Part shown: in pieces, positions 1 through 64,000 of the stretch
Layout: every line of letters starts with the position of its first letter
How positions within the stretch are numbered: position 1 is the stretch's first letter
Origin: Imbricaverruca yamaguchii
Lineage: Eukaryota > Arthropoda > Thecostraca > Neoverrucidae
NCBI GenBank assembly: GCA_034440575.1
Contig: JAOTOL010001545.1
Coordinates: 1,229,501 to 1,293,500, forward strand
Direction: 5' to 3'
Length of the DNA stretch: 64,000 nucleotides
The notes under the pieces: generated by a model
Databases searched by the model: none
The model's input: only the letters and a program-made list of their open reading frames with translations
Told to the model about the DNA's origin: nothing
Position numbers and translations under genes: made by a program

Positions 1-3000
1 GCTGGGCGATGGCGAAGTTTAGGTACCGACACACTGGACCATAAGCGCACTGAACCGTTAGCGCACTGAACCATTAGAACACTGAACAATTAACACACTG
101 AACCATAAGTGCACTGAACATTAGCACACTGCATAATAAGCACACTGAACCATTAACACACTGAACCATAAGCGCACTGAACCATTAGCGAACTCACGCA
201 AAATGAATTGAAACATCAGCGCAATGAACCAGGTACCGGCGTGCTGATTCATGAACCAGTGCACTGAGGCATCAGCGTGTGAGTCACTAGCACGCCGAAA
301 CTGTCAGCTGCCACGTGATGCGGAGCCGGTTTGGCAGTTGTTTCCAGTACTGAGACCCTGTATGTTGCACACTCGTATGCGGGCAGTAACAGTGATGGGC
401 CGCACGCGGCCACCGTGGCCGCCTGAGGCGTACAGCGGGGCGACCGGGCAGCGGGACAGCGGTGGGCCACACTCAGGCGACACGGCCGCCCGAGGAGTAC
501 GGCGGGGCAGTTGGTCGACGTTCGGCCGGGCGACGTCGTCGCGACTCGAACCTATCCGCGAGAATCGACCGAACACGTTCGCGCGGCGCCGCGCCGAACG
601 CCAGCGCAGCTGCGGCGGAGGCGCGGACAGAGGCGCCGCTGACGGCGAGGCCGAACAGCACACACGTATGACACTGACACGACACGACACGACACTGGCG
701 GACGGTGTGCTCGCTCCCCCGTCCGTCCGACACGTCCACGCGTCACGAGGCGACCACCAAACGTCCGGCCGACCGAAACCAGCCGTCTCGCGCCGGGCAT
801 ACTTCACGGACTCTCAGACGGAGACAAACCGGCCGTTTCACGCCCGGCATACTTCGCAGACTCTCAGACGGAGACAAACCGGCCGTCTCACGCTAGGGGC
901 ATACTTCACGGACTCTCAGACGGAGACAAACCGGCCGTCTCACGCTGGGGACATACTTCACGGACTCTCAGACGGAGACAAACCGGCCGTCTCACGCTAG
1001 GGGCATACTTCACAGACTCTCAGACGGAGACAAACCGGCCGTCTCACGCTAGGGATACTTCACAGACTCTCAGACGGAGACAAACCGGCCGTCTCACGCT
1101 AGGGCATACTTCACAGACTCTCAGACGGAGACAAATCGCTGGGCATACTTCAAGTCTCAGACGGAGACAACCGGCGTCTCACGCTCAGACGGAGACAGAC
1201 CGGCCGTCTCACGCTAGGCATACTTCACGGACTCTCAGACGGAGACAGACCGGCCGTCTCACGCTAGAGGCATACTTCACGGACTCTCAGACGGAAGCAA
1301 GGCGGCCGTCTGACGCCGGGCATACTTCACAGACTCTCAGACGGAGACTCGACGTCGCCAGGTGTCCGCCGCACGCGGGCTTGGCCCAAGACGTGGGCCA
1401 GGTCTGCGGGCCAGCGCAGACGCTCTGAGACTCAGACGGCGAGGCACGCGAGCACAGTTTGCGCCTCAGCCGGCTGAAATTACTTTTTTACCGCCAGGCT
1501 GGAGTTAATCGACTACATCGCTACGACTTGGCTTGCATAAAAGGTGACTCAAATCGTAACTTCTCCAGCCCCGAAAAACAATGTGATGCATTGCTATAAC
1601 TAATGAAAGGACGACTTTATCTGAACTTCAATGCATGGGAATTCATTCATATATCATTGAGAGGCCCAGGTCCTGCAATGTTGGCTGGAACCTCGAACAC
1701 ACCCCTGCAACCATATCTTGACATTCATTATGGGATTGCATAGGCCTTTCCCAAATGACATCGCTTCCTGGTTCAATCTAAGGTTTGGGCCTCCTCTCCT
1801 ATGATTTTCATAAATTGACGCGTCTACTTCGAGGTCCCCATTTCCCCAAATCAAGGTTGCGGTTGCTTATTACATAGCATACATCTCTCATAGAGAACCC
1901 TGCAAAGACCTCGACGTACTCTATGCAAGCAGTCTGCCTTTGTGATGCCAAAATAATATGATGAGCAATATAGTTGAAAAGGGAACAACAATATTAGAAT
2001 GACGAGCTCATCAAGACTCATCAAGCTACTGATAAGCATGGAGGTAGCATAAAGGTCGCTGCTTTATTGCAATTGAAGCCAGACAAACATTCATAACACT
2101 TTTCTTAATGACAGCCTTAACCGTCCTCCCCCGCGCAGGTACATAAATGAGCGACCTGAACCCGGAGGTGGAGGGGGTTTGATACTATGCCTTCTAGCTT
2201 ATGAATGGCGCATCTGAAAAATTATGTCGGCGGAAATCTCTCAACGAGGGATAAACGGAATCAACGGAAATCTCTCGAAAGAGGGATATTTTTAGAGCTT
2301 AAAAGTGGTGGTGGCAATGTTTTGTGAAGATCTCATTTCTATACAATGGTGGCAAGATTTTGTGAAGCGCCAGGACATTTTACAGAAAACTGTTGACTGA
2401 CTGAGAAATGAAAACTATTTCCATTCATTTTAGTATTCCAAAGCACCAGTGTTTATTATTTAGCTATCATTGTGCTCGGTTTTAAATCGTGTACTCCACC
2501 AAGAAAACTACACCAACACATTTATGTGCTGCTCACTTGATTAATTGCGGTTGCTTTTGGGCCCATCAATTACTAATGATCCCACGATGCTCAAACTGTT
2601 AACTTATGAGCTACTAGGAAGAGCGATAACTCCACTGATGATGTGGTACAGTAAGAAATGCTGCAGGAAATAATATGAACGCCTAATCACACTGCTTCAA
2701 TGAGAAGAAACTATAATATAAAACTTGGCAAATAACATATGAACAGCATGTGTCATCCTATTTTCAGTTATTTGAAGCGATTTTCGTGTGAGCCGATTTT
2801 CCGTCAGCAGTTTACAGCAAGTCAAACCGGCGGATGCAAACTAATTTCAGCCGGCTTCCTGCCAGTCCCGGCAGCCAACAGCCGTCTTCCGCACAATCGA
2901 CGGCGAGCTTAACACGCGGCAGCTCTCAGCACGGCTTTGTGCTTCATCAGCAGCACGGCTCAGCAGCGCGGCTTTGTCCGAGTCGGGCAGTATGACTAGC

Positions 3001-3585
3001 AGAGGAGAATGGCGCGATGTATGTACAGATGAGACGCGGTGGGTCTGGCGTGAGAGGACCAGCTCTGCTGCGGGCAGAGCAGAGGTGTCAGACCACGAGC
3101 AAAGGAGGCGTGTCCAGACTGCTGGTGGGGTGATAAACTGGACCCGCGCCAGGGACATTCGGCAGATTTGTCAGATGTGTCGGGAGACTGGCGCGAACGA
3201 AGTTGTGCATAAGCCTGCGGGGCGCAGAGTACGGGGTAAGCGATCGAGGCGGATGCATTCAGTACAATTAGACGACTAAAATATCGCCAAGAGCTTAGAA
3301 CGCCTGCATCGATGACCAGCAAAGACAACAGACAAATTTGAGGCAGCAGCAGATCTGCCCATGCACAGGGACTTGTGGACTATTTTTTAGTGAGACATAG
3401 GATCACAAGTGAAGCGAGATCAAAGGCACTTGACTGCTGACAGGAAAGACAGTCCTAAGCTAGACATCCGGGTGACACAGTTCCGATATTCAACTCAACG
3501 GCCATGTTCAGATCAAAATGACGAGACTCAGGCGACCAGTATATGTGATGCTCGTATACGTGATGCAAGGTCACATACGTGATGC
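1..3585. other. 3' flank of the ADAMTS gene, no gene recognised
   Basis: Positions 40-210 hold a degenerate 16-bp repeat and 782-1,350 a roughly 50-bp repeat. Positions 240-780 are GC-rich with open frames on both strands that resemble nothing I know. From 1,450 to 3,580 the DNA is AT-richer and unique. On the minus strand an AATAAA-type signal is present near 2,063-2,068, a possible but unproven end of the 3' UTR. Confidence 0.5.
782..1350. repeat. Minisatellite, about 50-bp unit, about 11 copies
   Basis: The unit contains ACTCTCAGACGGAGACAAAC followed by CGGCCGTCTCACGCTAGG. Copies vary slightly in length. On the minus strand each unit contains GTGAGACGG, a donor-like sequence, but no exon is recognised beside it. 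Confidence 0.9.
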
Positions 3586-56507
<52,922 letters not shown>

Positions 56508-56760
56508 CTGAAACGGCCGGCCGAGGTCAGGGGTCACAGGTCAGGTCACGTCAGGTGTGGTGCTGCGAGAGGACAGACACGGGCGACACAGACCCGGATT
56601 ACGGCAGATGTTCTCCCTGAAACGGCCGGCCGAGGTCAGATGTCAGGTCAGGTCACGTTGTGATGCAGTGTTGCGAGAGGCCATATACAGGCGATGCAGA
56701 TCCAAGTTGTGGCTTACGTTGCCTCTGATCGGCCCTGGAGATCAAGGTCAGTACAGCAGG
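56508..56760. repeat. Microduplications of the exon 1 acceptor region
   Basis: A copy of the exon 1 start and acceptor (minus strand CCGTTTCAGGGAGAACATCT) lies about 98 bp upstream of the real one. A third, more decayed copy is at about 56,670-56,740. The second copy keeps codons for ENICRNPGL then diverges. Confidence 0.85.
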
Positions 56761-58433
56761 AGGTCAAGGTCGGTGCATATGCACACAAGAAGCTAGCACC
56801 AGCGACATCAGACGGTCGGTATCAGGGTACCTGAGGCTATAAGGCCGTGTCCTGAGGTACAAGGTGTTATTTGAGGAAATATTGGTGGAGCCTTGGCTCT
56901 GAATAGCGTCACCTGAGCCCATACTGGTGCGACTTGAGGTTTTGGTGGCCGTAGTTCGCGATGGAGTGATCTGAGTCTGTTGCGTTGTGACACCAGGTGA
57001 TAATGGTGTGATTATGATGAACTGAGGTCATAACGGTGTTATCTGGACTGACCTATATAGTGTGGACCTGAAGCCAGAATTGTGTGATCTGGGCTCACGA
57101 TAGTGTGGACCTGAAACCAGAATGGTGTGGCTTGAAGCGCGAATTGTGAGGCTTCAAGTCAGAATGGCATAACTCAGGACTCAGGTGAGAGTAGTGTGCT
57201 AGAAGTTCAAAATGATTTGAACAGATATTAGAGCAGTGCAGTCTGGATTCAAATGGTGTGACCTTAGATTAGAATGGCACCACCAAAGCTCAGAGTGCTG
57301 TCAATTTAGCTTAAACATATGTCGTGGGTTTATATGCATTTTTTAGCGAGCTATTTTAATCACTTAGGCAAGGCGTTTTGGTTCACTAGCTTTTCTGCAG
57401 GAATTAATTCACGTTTTACCAAACATTAATTCTGATATCCAAACGTTTTGCTTTGATTGCCCGGAAAATGATCAAATTCTTCCTAACAAAAATAAAAATA
57501 AAAACGATCCTACCGAATTGCACTTTGATCTGTGATCACATCCTATGTTGCACCACACACATTGGACCACACAATTCTGACCTCATGTCGACTATGACGA
57601 CTTCAGTCCATACAACTCTTACCTCGCAACACTTCCATTCTGGTCATGTCAGACTATGACGACTTCCGCCCATACAACTCTTACCTCGCAACACTTCCAT
57701 TCTGGTCATGTCAGACTATGACGACTTCCGCCCATACAACTCTTACCTCGCAACACTTCCATTCTGGTCATGTCAGACTATGACGACTTCAGTCCATACA
57801 ACTCTTACCTCGCAACACTTCCATTCTGGATTCAAGTCCGATACCATTCAGACCTCAGCATGCATATTTATGGTGAATGACTTCGAACTTTTGTGCAAGG
57901 CGTTCTATTGCCCTAGCTTGTTCCGATGCAGCTTTGAGCGCTGATTCCGAATGTCGCTTCAAATTCCCAATTTCCGTTAAGAAAGATGGATATGCTGTCT
58001 AATTACGGTTCCCAACGTTCTATACTTCTCCATTATTTGCTGGCCTTCACCAGAATAGCCACAATACAAATGAAAACTTCTCCCTAAATGCGAAAAGACC
58101 GATGCATGGGCAGTAAACTGTTGCTGAGGCAATTCACTCAGCTCTAATCAGCAGGCCACAATATGGTCGTAAAGCTTGTTTCATGGTCGTAGTTGGCGAC
58201 GCACACCAATAGTCGAGACTCTCCAGTAGACTGTCCCACCGAGCAATGGTGAAAAACAAAAGTTGCTCGGACGTTGATCCACATGCCTCTCCATGTTCCT
58301 TTTATCCTAGAAGCTCACCTCTGTAAGTTTTAGACACATCCGAACTGATGTAGGGGTCCCGCAAGCTGGCCTCGTTCGTAGATCATTGCCACTCCACTGG
58401 TCGATATAACGCCACGGTGCTATGGGCCCTTCC
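56761..58433. other. Region upstream of exon 1 (intron or 5' region)
   Basis: Degenerate short repeats with TGGTGTGA to 57,300. A 62-bp, four-copy array follows at 57,580-57,835, whose minus-strand units hold GCGAG and GTAAGAG, a donor consensus with no recognised exon. Unique DNA follows. Confidence 0.55.
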
Positions 58434-59432
58434 ACCGGGCCAGACGACAAGCTCTTCGATAAGTTCCAGAGACAGTAGAACTCACTGGACAAGACTGATG
58501 TCACCACCGCCAGTGATACTCCATCCGTCAAAATCGAAGCTAGCGGAACGCTGTCCGCGCTGAAAGCCCAAACGGTGCCGGTGATCACGGAGGCTCTGGT
58601 CCAGGCGCAACCACGGAACGACTACAAGGAGCTGCTGCAGCTCGTGCTCCTGTTCCTGGGGGAGACGACGGTGGACGAGATCCCCCTGAAGAGACCGGGA
58701 GCGCACCATCATGCGAGGTGGATGGCTAAGGGCATATACGCGTTGAAGCTGTTCCTGCTGCAGCGGCAGTTCCAGATGACGTCCGACGAACTCAAAGGCA
58801 TCACGTCCGTCAGCCTCTTCGTGGCGCTGGTCTACTCGAGAGCATGGGCTCTTGCGTCGCGAGCGGATCTCGCACCACGTGTGGACCTAGAGGTCCTCCA
58901 GGACCTGGAAGTACTTGCACGTGAGGGGAGCTGCAGCTGTGCGCAAACAGCTCTGTAAGCCATGATGCGCCATGTGTGGTATATATCCGAGACTCTGGTC
59001 GGGCTGGCACTCTTCGACCAAGCTGTCCTGCAGTGTGAGAAGGAGTGCATGGTCACTAACCTCGGAAAGCCTGCGAAGAAAAAGGCACTGAAGCGACTCG
59101 AAAAGAAAAATGTGGGGCCATTCCAGGGAAAACGCCTGTCGGGTTTCGTCACCTCACGCACAACAGTGCTGCTGGAGGCTCTGGACCTGGACAGTAGCTT
59201 CCTGAGCACACCAGTCCAGTCGTGGGAAGAAAACGGCGCGTACAAGGCGGGCAAGCAGCGCGTGTCACGGCTTGCGGTCGTCAACGACCACGCTGAACGA
59301 GCGATCGCCTTGATCAAGGAGTTCAACAACGCCCTGACAACGACAGAAGAGCAGCGGCAGTTCCTGCTGAAGGCAGTGCATGGGAATAGAAAGCTGATCC
59401 AAAAGAAAACAAAAAAGGAAATGATGATCTGA
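58434..59432 (+). pseudogene. Transposon-like coding relic with two in-frame stops
   Basis: One reading frame runs from about 58,434 (GPDDKLFDKFQRQ) through a TAG at about 58,475. It continues RNDYKELLQLVLLFLGET, HHARWMAKGIYALKLFLLQ, then TAA at 58,956-58,958, and resumes MMRHVWYISETLVGLALFD to DHAERAIALIKEFN and EEQRQFLLKAVHGNRK, ending at a stop. There is no intron. The segments resemble, from memory, an intronless uncharacterised protein family found in many copies in crustacean and other arthropod genomes; transposon origin is inference. No catalytic motif is visible. The TAA falls where a Lys codon would be expected. Confidence 0.7.
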
Positions 59433-60359
59433 GCGACAAGTGTGACATCTACATACAGGTCGGTTAGTTGACGCTTTGTCTGAAGGACCCGGTGTGTGAA
59501 TCTTATTATTGCCGAGTGACCGCCGATCCCTGCCGCGCGATACGTACTCATTTATGAAATATGCAAACTTGCGGGACCGCTAGATCTTGAGCAAACCGTC
59601 CAGTTCTTTCAGTGTGTGCGGTTTCTTGCATAAACGAATGCGGCAATAAATGTGAATCGAATGAAATATGGATATTGGTATGGTGGGACATCCTACTCTC
59701 CAGTATACCGGAGTACCTGGCGCACCGCCAACGCTTCGATGTCGGACGGTGATGCACGGCCTTTAGGCGAGAGATCGAAGTTAATTGGTCCATTAGAAGA
59801 TACACTTAGAATCCCCAGCAGCTACCAATTTGTTGATTGGTTGGCTATTTGAGTTGATATGCAGTCTTGTTTGATTGGTTTGTTATTTGAGTTGGTGTGT
59901 AGTCTTGTTTGGTTGGTTGTTTTTTTTTTAAGTTGGAATGTAGTCTTGATTGATTGGTTGGTCGTTTGAGTTGGTGTGTAGTCTTCGTCGACCGATTGGC
60001 TACTTGAGTTTCAGGGAGCATCGATCCGACGTAGATACATAGCACTCAAGGAAATGTGGCTTCCTACTCAGTACATAGATGCATGGATGCTTTAGCTATG
60101 TGTGGCAAACACATGAATAAAGATGTTTATTTTAACACAAACTAAGCACCGCTTGACTAGATGACTCAACTACAAATTCAACGGCATTGATGGCGGTGCA
60201 GCGGAAGAAGTTTGTTGTGGCATCTGTAGTAGTCACAACAGCAGTAGCTGCGGTCGGTGGCAGCAGTAGCAGTCCTGCTACCGCCGCTACTGCTGCTGCA
60301 GCCACTACAGTTGTGATTAAAAACTTCTGCCGCCACAAGGCCATCAATACTGCCAATGT

Positions 60360-60600
60360 ATTTGCGCCGTCGAGTTAAGCTCGGTAGGTGGTCGATGTAT
60401 TTGTGCCGTCGAGTCCAGCTCGGTAGGTGGTCGATGTTGTATTTGTGCCGTCGAGTCCCGCTCGGTGGGTGGTCGATGTTGTATTTGTGCCGTCGAGTCA
60501 AGCTCGGTAGGTGGTCGATGTTGTATTTGTGCCGTCGAGTCAAGCTCGGTAGGTGGTCGATGTTGTATTTGTGCCGTCGAGTCCCGCTCGGTGGGTGGTC
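60360..60600. repeat. 42-bp minisatellite, six copies
   Basis: Unit TGTGCCGTCGAGTCAAGCTC plus GGTAGGTGGTCGATGTTGTATT. Open in frame (LCRRVKLGRWSMLY) because 42 is a multiple of three. Confidence 0.95.
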
Positions 60601-63409
60601 AAGTGGCCGTTGCAGGCGAAATTTTGTATGTTGATATTTGTGAATGTCAGAGACGCCATGGATCATTGTGTAAAAGTGAATCAGAAGAGGTGAGCGAAAC
60701 AGAGCTTCCAGAAAAAGACCTGAAAAAGCGGTCACATTGATATGAATATTTAAATTTGAATAACCAGACCCAACGTCAGAAATAGGAATGGGGGAGTTTG
60801 TTGAAATGTGAGACCAGTGGCCGCGTTAAATATGACACAATTAGAGAAGTAGGTGATATCCATCAATAACGTTGCAACTTTGCCATTGCGACTAGGGCTG
60901 GCCAACTAAGGGTGCAAGGCCGCTACCACCCCTGGGGTTCCTGGAGTCAGAATATCACATGAGATCTTAGTAGGGTTTAATCTCATCTTGAAAAAAACTG
61001 CGAACCTCAGGACGATGCCTACTTCCAATCTAAATTTTCTTCGGGAGGTCAAAAGGTCTGATGGTCACTCACAGATAGCTATAGGACATATGCAAGTAGC
61101 TCCCACCACTTAGCATTCTTGTGACGGAAACCAATAACCTATGGTTGTCGCATCGCTTATAATGATTTTTTTTGTGACCAGCAAGATGCATGCACAATTA
61201 AAATCGCCAGTGCTTCCGACGTTTCCTAGTAGCTAAAGACCATGCGGTCTAAAATTCCCGGGTTTCGCACGGTGGGTGCACCGGAAGGGGGGTCCGCCGC
61301 GAGCCTATGGAACAAGTCTCCCTCTCGACCTTGGTCACAACGAACCCGGGTGGGCCTGCTGTGATGGGCAGACTGGCTCATGTGGCCAGCAACAGCATAA
61401 GATTGACTGCCGAGCATATATTGCTAGGCTGTGTAACAGTCAGGTATCGTCTTTGAGTCGACATTGAGTGAAGAGCTCGCCCAACGGTCCATGGTGGCCG
61501 GGGCCGCCGGGCGGCTCTACGTGGCAGGCGGTGCTGCCGAGACCTGCAACGGGCCATCGAGTGGACGTTCCGCCTTTTCGACCTGTCATTAAAGCTGCGT
61601 TACGTTTGAGACGCCTGGCCGGCCATTGCACGGCCATTGCACAGTGTGTGTTAGCAGATATCGAGAGTGATTTTCTCTTCCTGCATGTTGGCGCTGAAAC
61701 GATCGTCTGCATTGCGGCCTTGGTTACCATCTGCTGAACAGCGATGCTTTCTTTAGGGTAGTTCTGCAAGAGCAGTAACGATTGGCACGGCAGCAACGCC
61801 AGTGCGTGGGGCTTGGAAGGACGGAACCCATGTGATAGCCAACCATTTCTGGACCGCCAAAACGTTGCCTTTGTCTCCAAGGCAGGGAGGTGGTTTCGGT
61901 AGGGGCTGCCGACGCAGTTGGACAGAGACATACCAACAGGGAGAATGCAGGCCCTGTACTTTTGAGCAGTTGTGTGGAGAACTTTAATCGTACAAATCAA
62001 GGAGCTTCTGGACTCCTGAAAGAGTGTTCGAAATCCGGCAATATTTATCCTCGCACAACAACATCAAGTTGAACAGGATTAAAAAAAATTAAATGCTTCA
62101 AAGGAAGAAGGGATCGTTGCATGTTCATATCCCGACAAGTTCGCAGACGCCTTCGTTTTTACTAAGTACAATTTGTATTACATTGTTGGATCGTGTGTCC
62201 TTATTTGTTGTTGTCGGGCGTTGTCGTGTCGTGTGTTGGGTCAGCAGTTAGCAGGATCTCAGCTGGCAAGCACGCTGATACGTAATTGCATTGAAGTTTT
62301 TTTTTGTTGGTTTATGAACGAAGCAATGAGTGCATTAACATTACATTTGGGAGTTTGGGGAAAGGAATTGGCTCCTTGTGCACATATGTATTACAGTGGA
62401 CTATTTGTCACAAAATACCACATTACATTTACCTCTCAAAGTTACCTCTCGAAACCTGATCGGACGGCGAACGAGAAATCCCTTCGGAAGAATGTTGTGC
62501 AAACTACGGATCACAGATACTCAGATAATCATCTCATCAAATATACGGTGGATTGCTCTCGCAGCAGATTTTGAGATGGTTTTCTCCGCTCAGGTGCTCG
62601 AGAAGAGACTGGCAGCTGGACCTGGCCGACTGCCAAGTGATGTTACCAGCCCTTACGCGCAGAGGAACATCAGCTGAACAACAACAGATCTCCTCCACGC
62701 TGTTGAGAGATTCCCGACATATCTACGGCGATATCCACCCACATATGTCGCGGGCCTTGCGAAACCGTGCTTTTCCCGGGAAACATGAATCATGTGCTAG
62801 CTGCGAGTGACCGCCTCTGGTTGTCCGTCGCTTCTATCTTACTCGGAAGAGAGCGTGCGACGATTCATTCCAAGAAGACATCTCAATCGGATAAACAATA
62901 TTCCGGAATCCGTCGCAGTGCACTTCGGCATGTCGTATGACTGAGGTTTCCGAGGAACGCGAGGGCCATTCGCATGCCTCGATGTCCGTCAGTGGTGTCA
63001 CTGTTCAGCTCCACTGACCGGTCTGATCCGCGTGATTGGCTTCCTCAATACACAGCCATGCACGCTTGACTGCTGGGCGCCAACTTCAAACAATCGCACT
63101 GCAGTGCTCGTCCGCCTGAGACCGGCGCCACGCGATCTGTCATATTATGACACGAAGATTTGCAGGGGAACGGCTCCTTTCCTGCGCAAGCGGAACCAGT
63201 CCACATTCTGGGCGCGCCTCTGTACACGGGTCACGTGCCAACCGATTGATCGCCGGACGAGAACGCCAAGAACAACAGGGCTCCCCTCCCTAGCAGGACC
63301 GACCTGAGAGGCACCGGCGACACGGTAGGACGCGTTTCGCCCGGGAGACAAACACACGTCGTGTTCCGCGCGAAACACCGGACCGCGCGGCCCAGAGCCC
63401 GCTCCTGTT

Positions 63410-63655
63410 CGTCCCTCCCACGAGCTCCCCCTCGACTTAAGGTTCGTCCCTCCCACGAGCTCCCCCTCGACTTAAGGTTCGTCCCTCCCACGAGCTCCCC
63501 CTCGACTTAAGGTTCGTCCCTCCCACGAGCTCCCCCTCGACTTAAGGTTCGTCCCTCCCACGAGCTCCCCCTCGACTTAAGGTTCGTCCCTCCCACGAGC
63601 TCCCCCTCGGCGTAAGGTTCGTCCCTCCCACGAGCTCCCCTCGACATAATGTGGC
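63410..63655. repeat. 35-bp minisatellite, seven copies
   Basis: Unit GTTCGTCCCTCCCACGAGCT plus CCCCCTCGACTTAAG, nearly identical copies. Confidence 0.96.
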
Positions 63656-64000
63656 CTCGCACCAGCGTCTTATGGCCCCGCGGCTGTGCGGTCCTTCCCC
63701 TCACCGTTTGAGTTTTAACTTGATTTAATCCTGGCTAACTCACAGCAAAGCGTTGTTTCGGACGCTCCGGCATGCCTGAAGGTACCGGAGCGGCGCTGGT
63801 GCACTGAACGCCTAAGTATGCATTGTTGGCTGTGCACTGATGTGGTGTTGGCGGTGTTTTGATGTTGTGTGGCGGTGTGCTGATGTTGTGCTGACCGTAT
63901 ACCGACGTGGTGTTGGCGGTATTTTGATGTTGTGTGGCGGTGTGCTGATGTTGTGCTGACCGTATACTGACGTGGTGTTGTCGGTGTTTTGATGTTGTGT

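Larger units (their letters stand above)
59433..64000. other. Upstream flank or intron, no gene recognised
   Basis: 59,832-60,010 holds a 38-bp repeat (GATTGGTTGGCTATTTGAG) like an expanded SINE tail. 60,360-60,600 holds a 42-bp array and 63,410-63,655 a 35-bp array. 63,835-64,000 holds TTTTGATGTTGTGTGGCGGT repeats. A 186-codon minus frame (61,440-62,000) and plus frames at 62,553-63,307 have no recognised domain. The missing 5' ADAMTS exons were looked for here and not found. Confidence 0.5.

Noticed and set aside
61440..62000. Minus-strand 186-codon open frame
   Set aside because: No resemblance to ADAMTS propeptide or catalytic domain or to any family I know.

Overview
The window is animal nuclear DNA, dominated by one very large gene on the minus strand. 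Intron-rich structure, tRNA-derived SINEs ending in CCAACCAACC-type tails, and many mini- and microsatellites point to an invertebrate. A crustacean-like arthropod is my best guess, but this is inference and not proven by the sequence. I see no bacterial or viral gene organisation.

The gene is an ADAMTS metalloprotease of the ADAMTS9/ADAMTS20/GON-1 type. I could place 25 exons from 56,507 down to a stop codon at 3,586-3,588. Together they hold 4,172 nt, about 1,389 codons, and every junction is phase-consistent except for one extra base in exon 16. In transcription order they encode: the catalytic zinc motif (exons 1-2), the disintegrin-like domain (3-4), the central thrombospondin type 1 repeat (4-6), the cysteine-rich domain (6-8), the spacer (8-10), eleven further TSP1 repeats (10-21) and a complete GON domain (22-25). 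The signal peptide, propeptide and N-terminal part of the catalytic domain were not found. They should lie beyond 64,000, or are too diverged for me to see between 56.6 and 64 kb.

The most striking property is that the minisatellites in the introns are not random. At least thirteen junctions carry a tandem array, or a short run of copies, in which each unit is a copy of that exon's own splice junction: the last coding bases plus the GT donor, or the AG acceptor plus the first coding bases. Arrays on donors extend into the following intron and arrays on acceptors into the preceding intron. Exon 15 has both. At exons 10, 15 and 18 the unit is a multiple of three bases with an open frame, so alternative use of the duplicated sites would add repeated protein modules. 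I regard this as the candidate undescribed phenomenon of the window.

Other content: a transposon-like coding relic with two in-frame stops on the plus strand (58,434-59,432); five SINEs or fragments, one of which forms the splice donor of exon 24; a probable decayed TSP1 exon at 22.8-23.2 kb; a strong double hairpin at 36.6 kb; and long TA, CA and GT microsatellites. Long open frames inside arrays (for example 20.8-22.0, 39.0-40.2 and 43.4-45.6 kb) are repeat artefacts.
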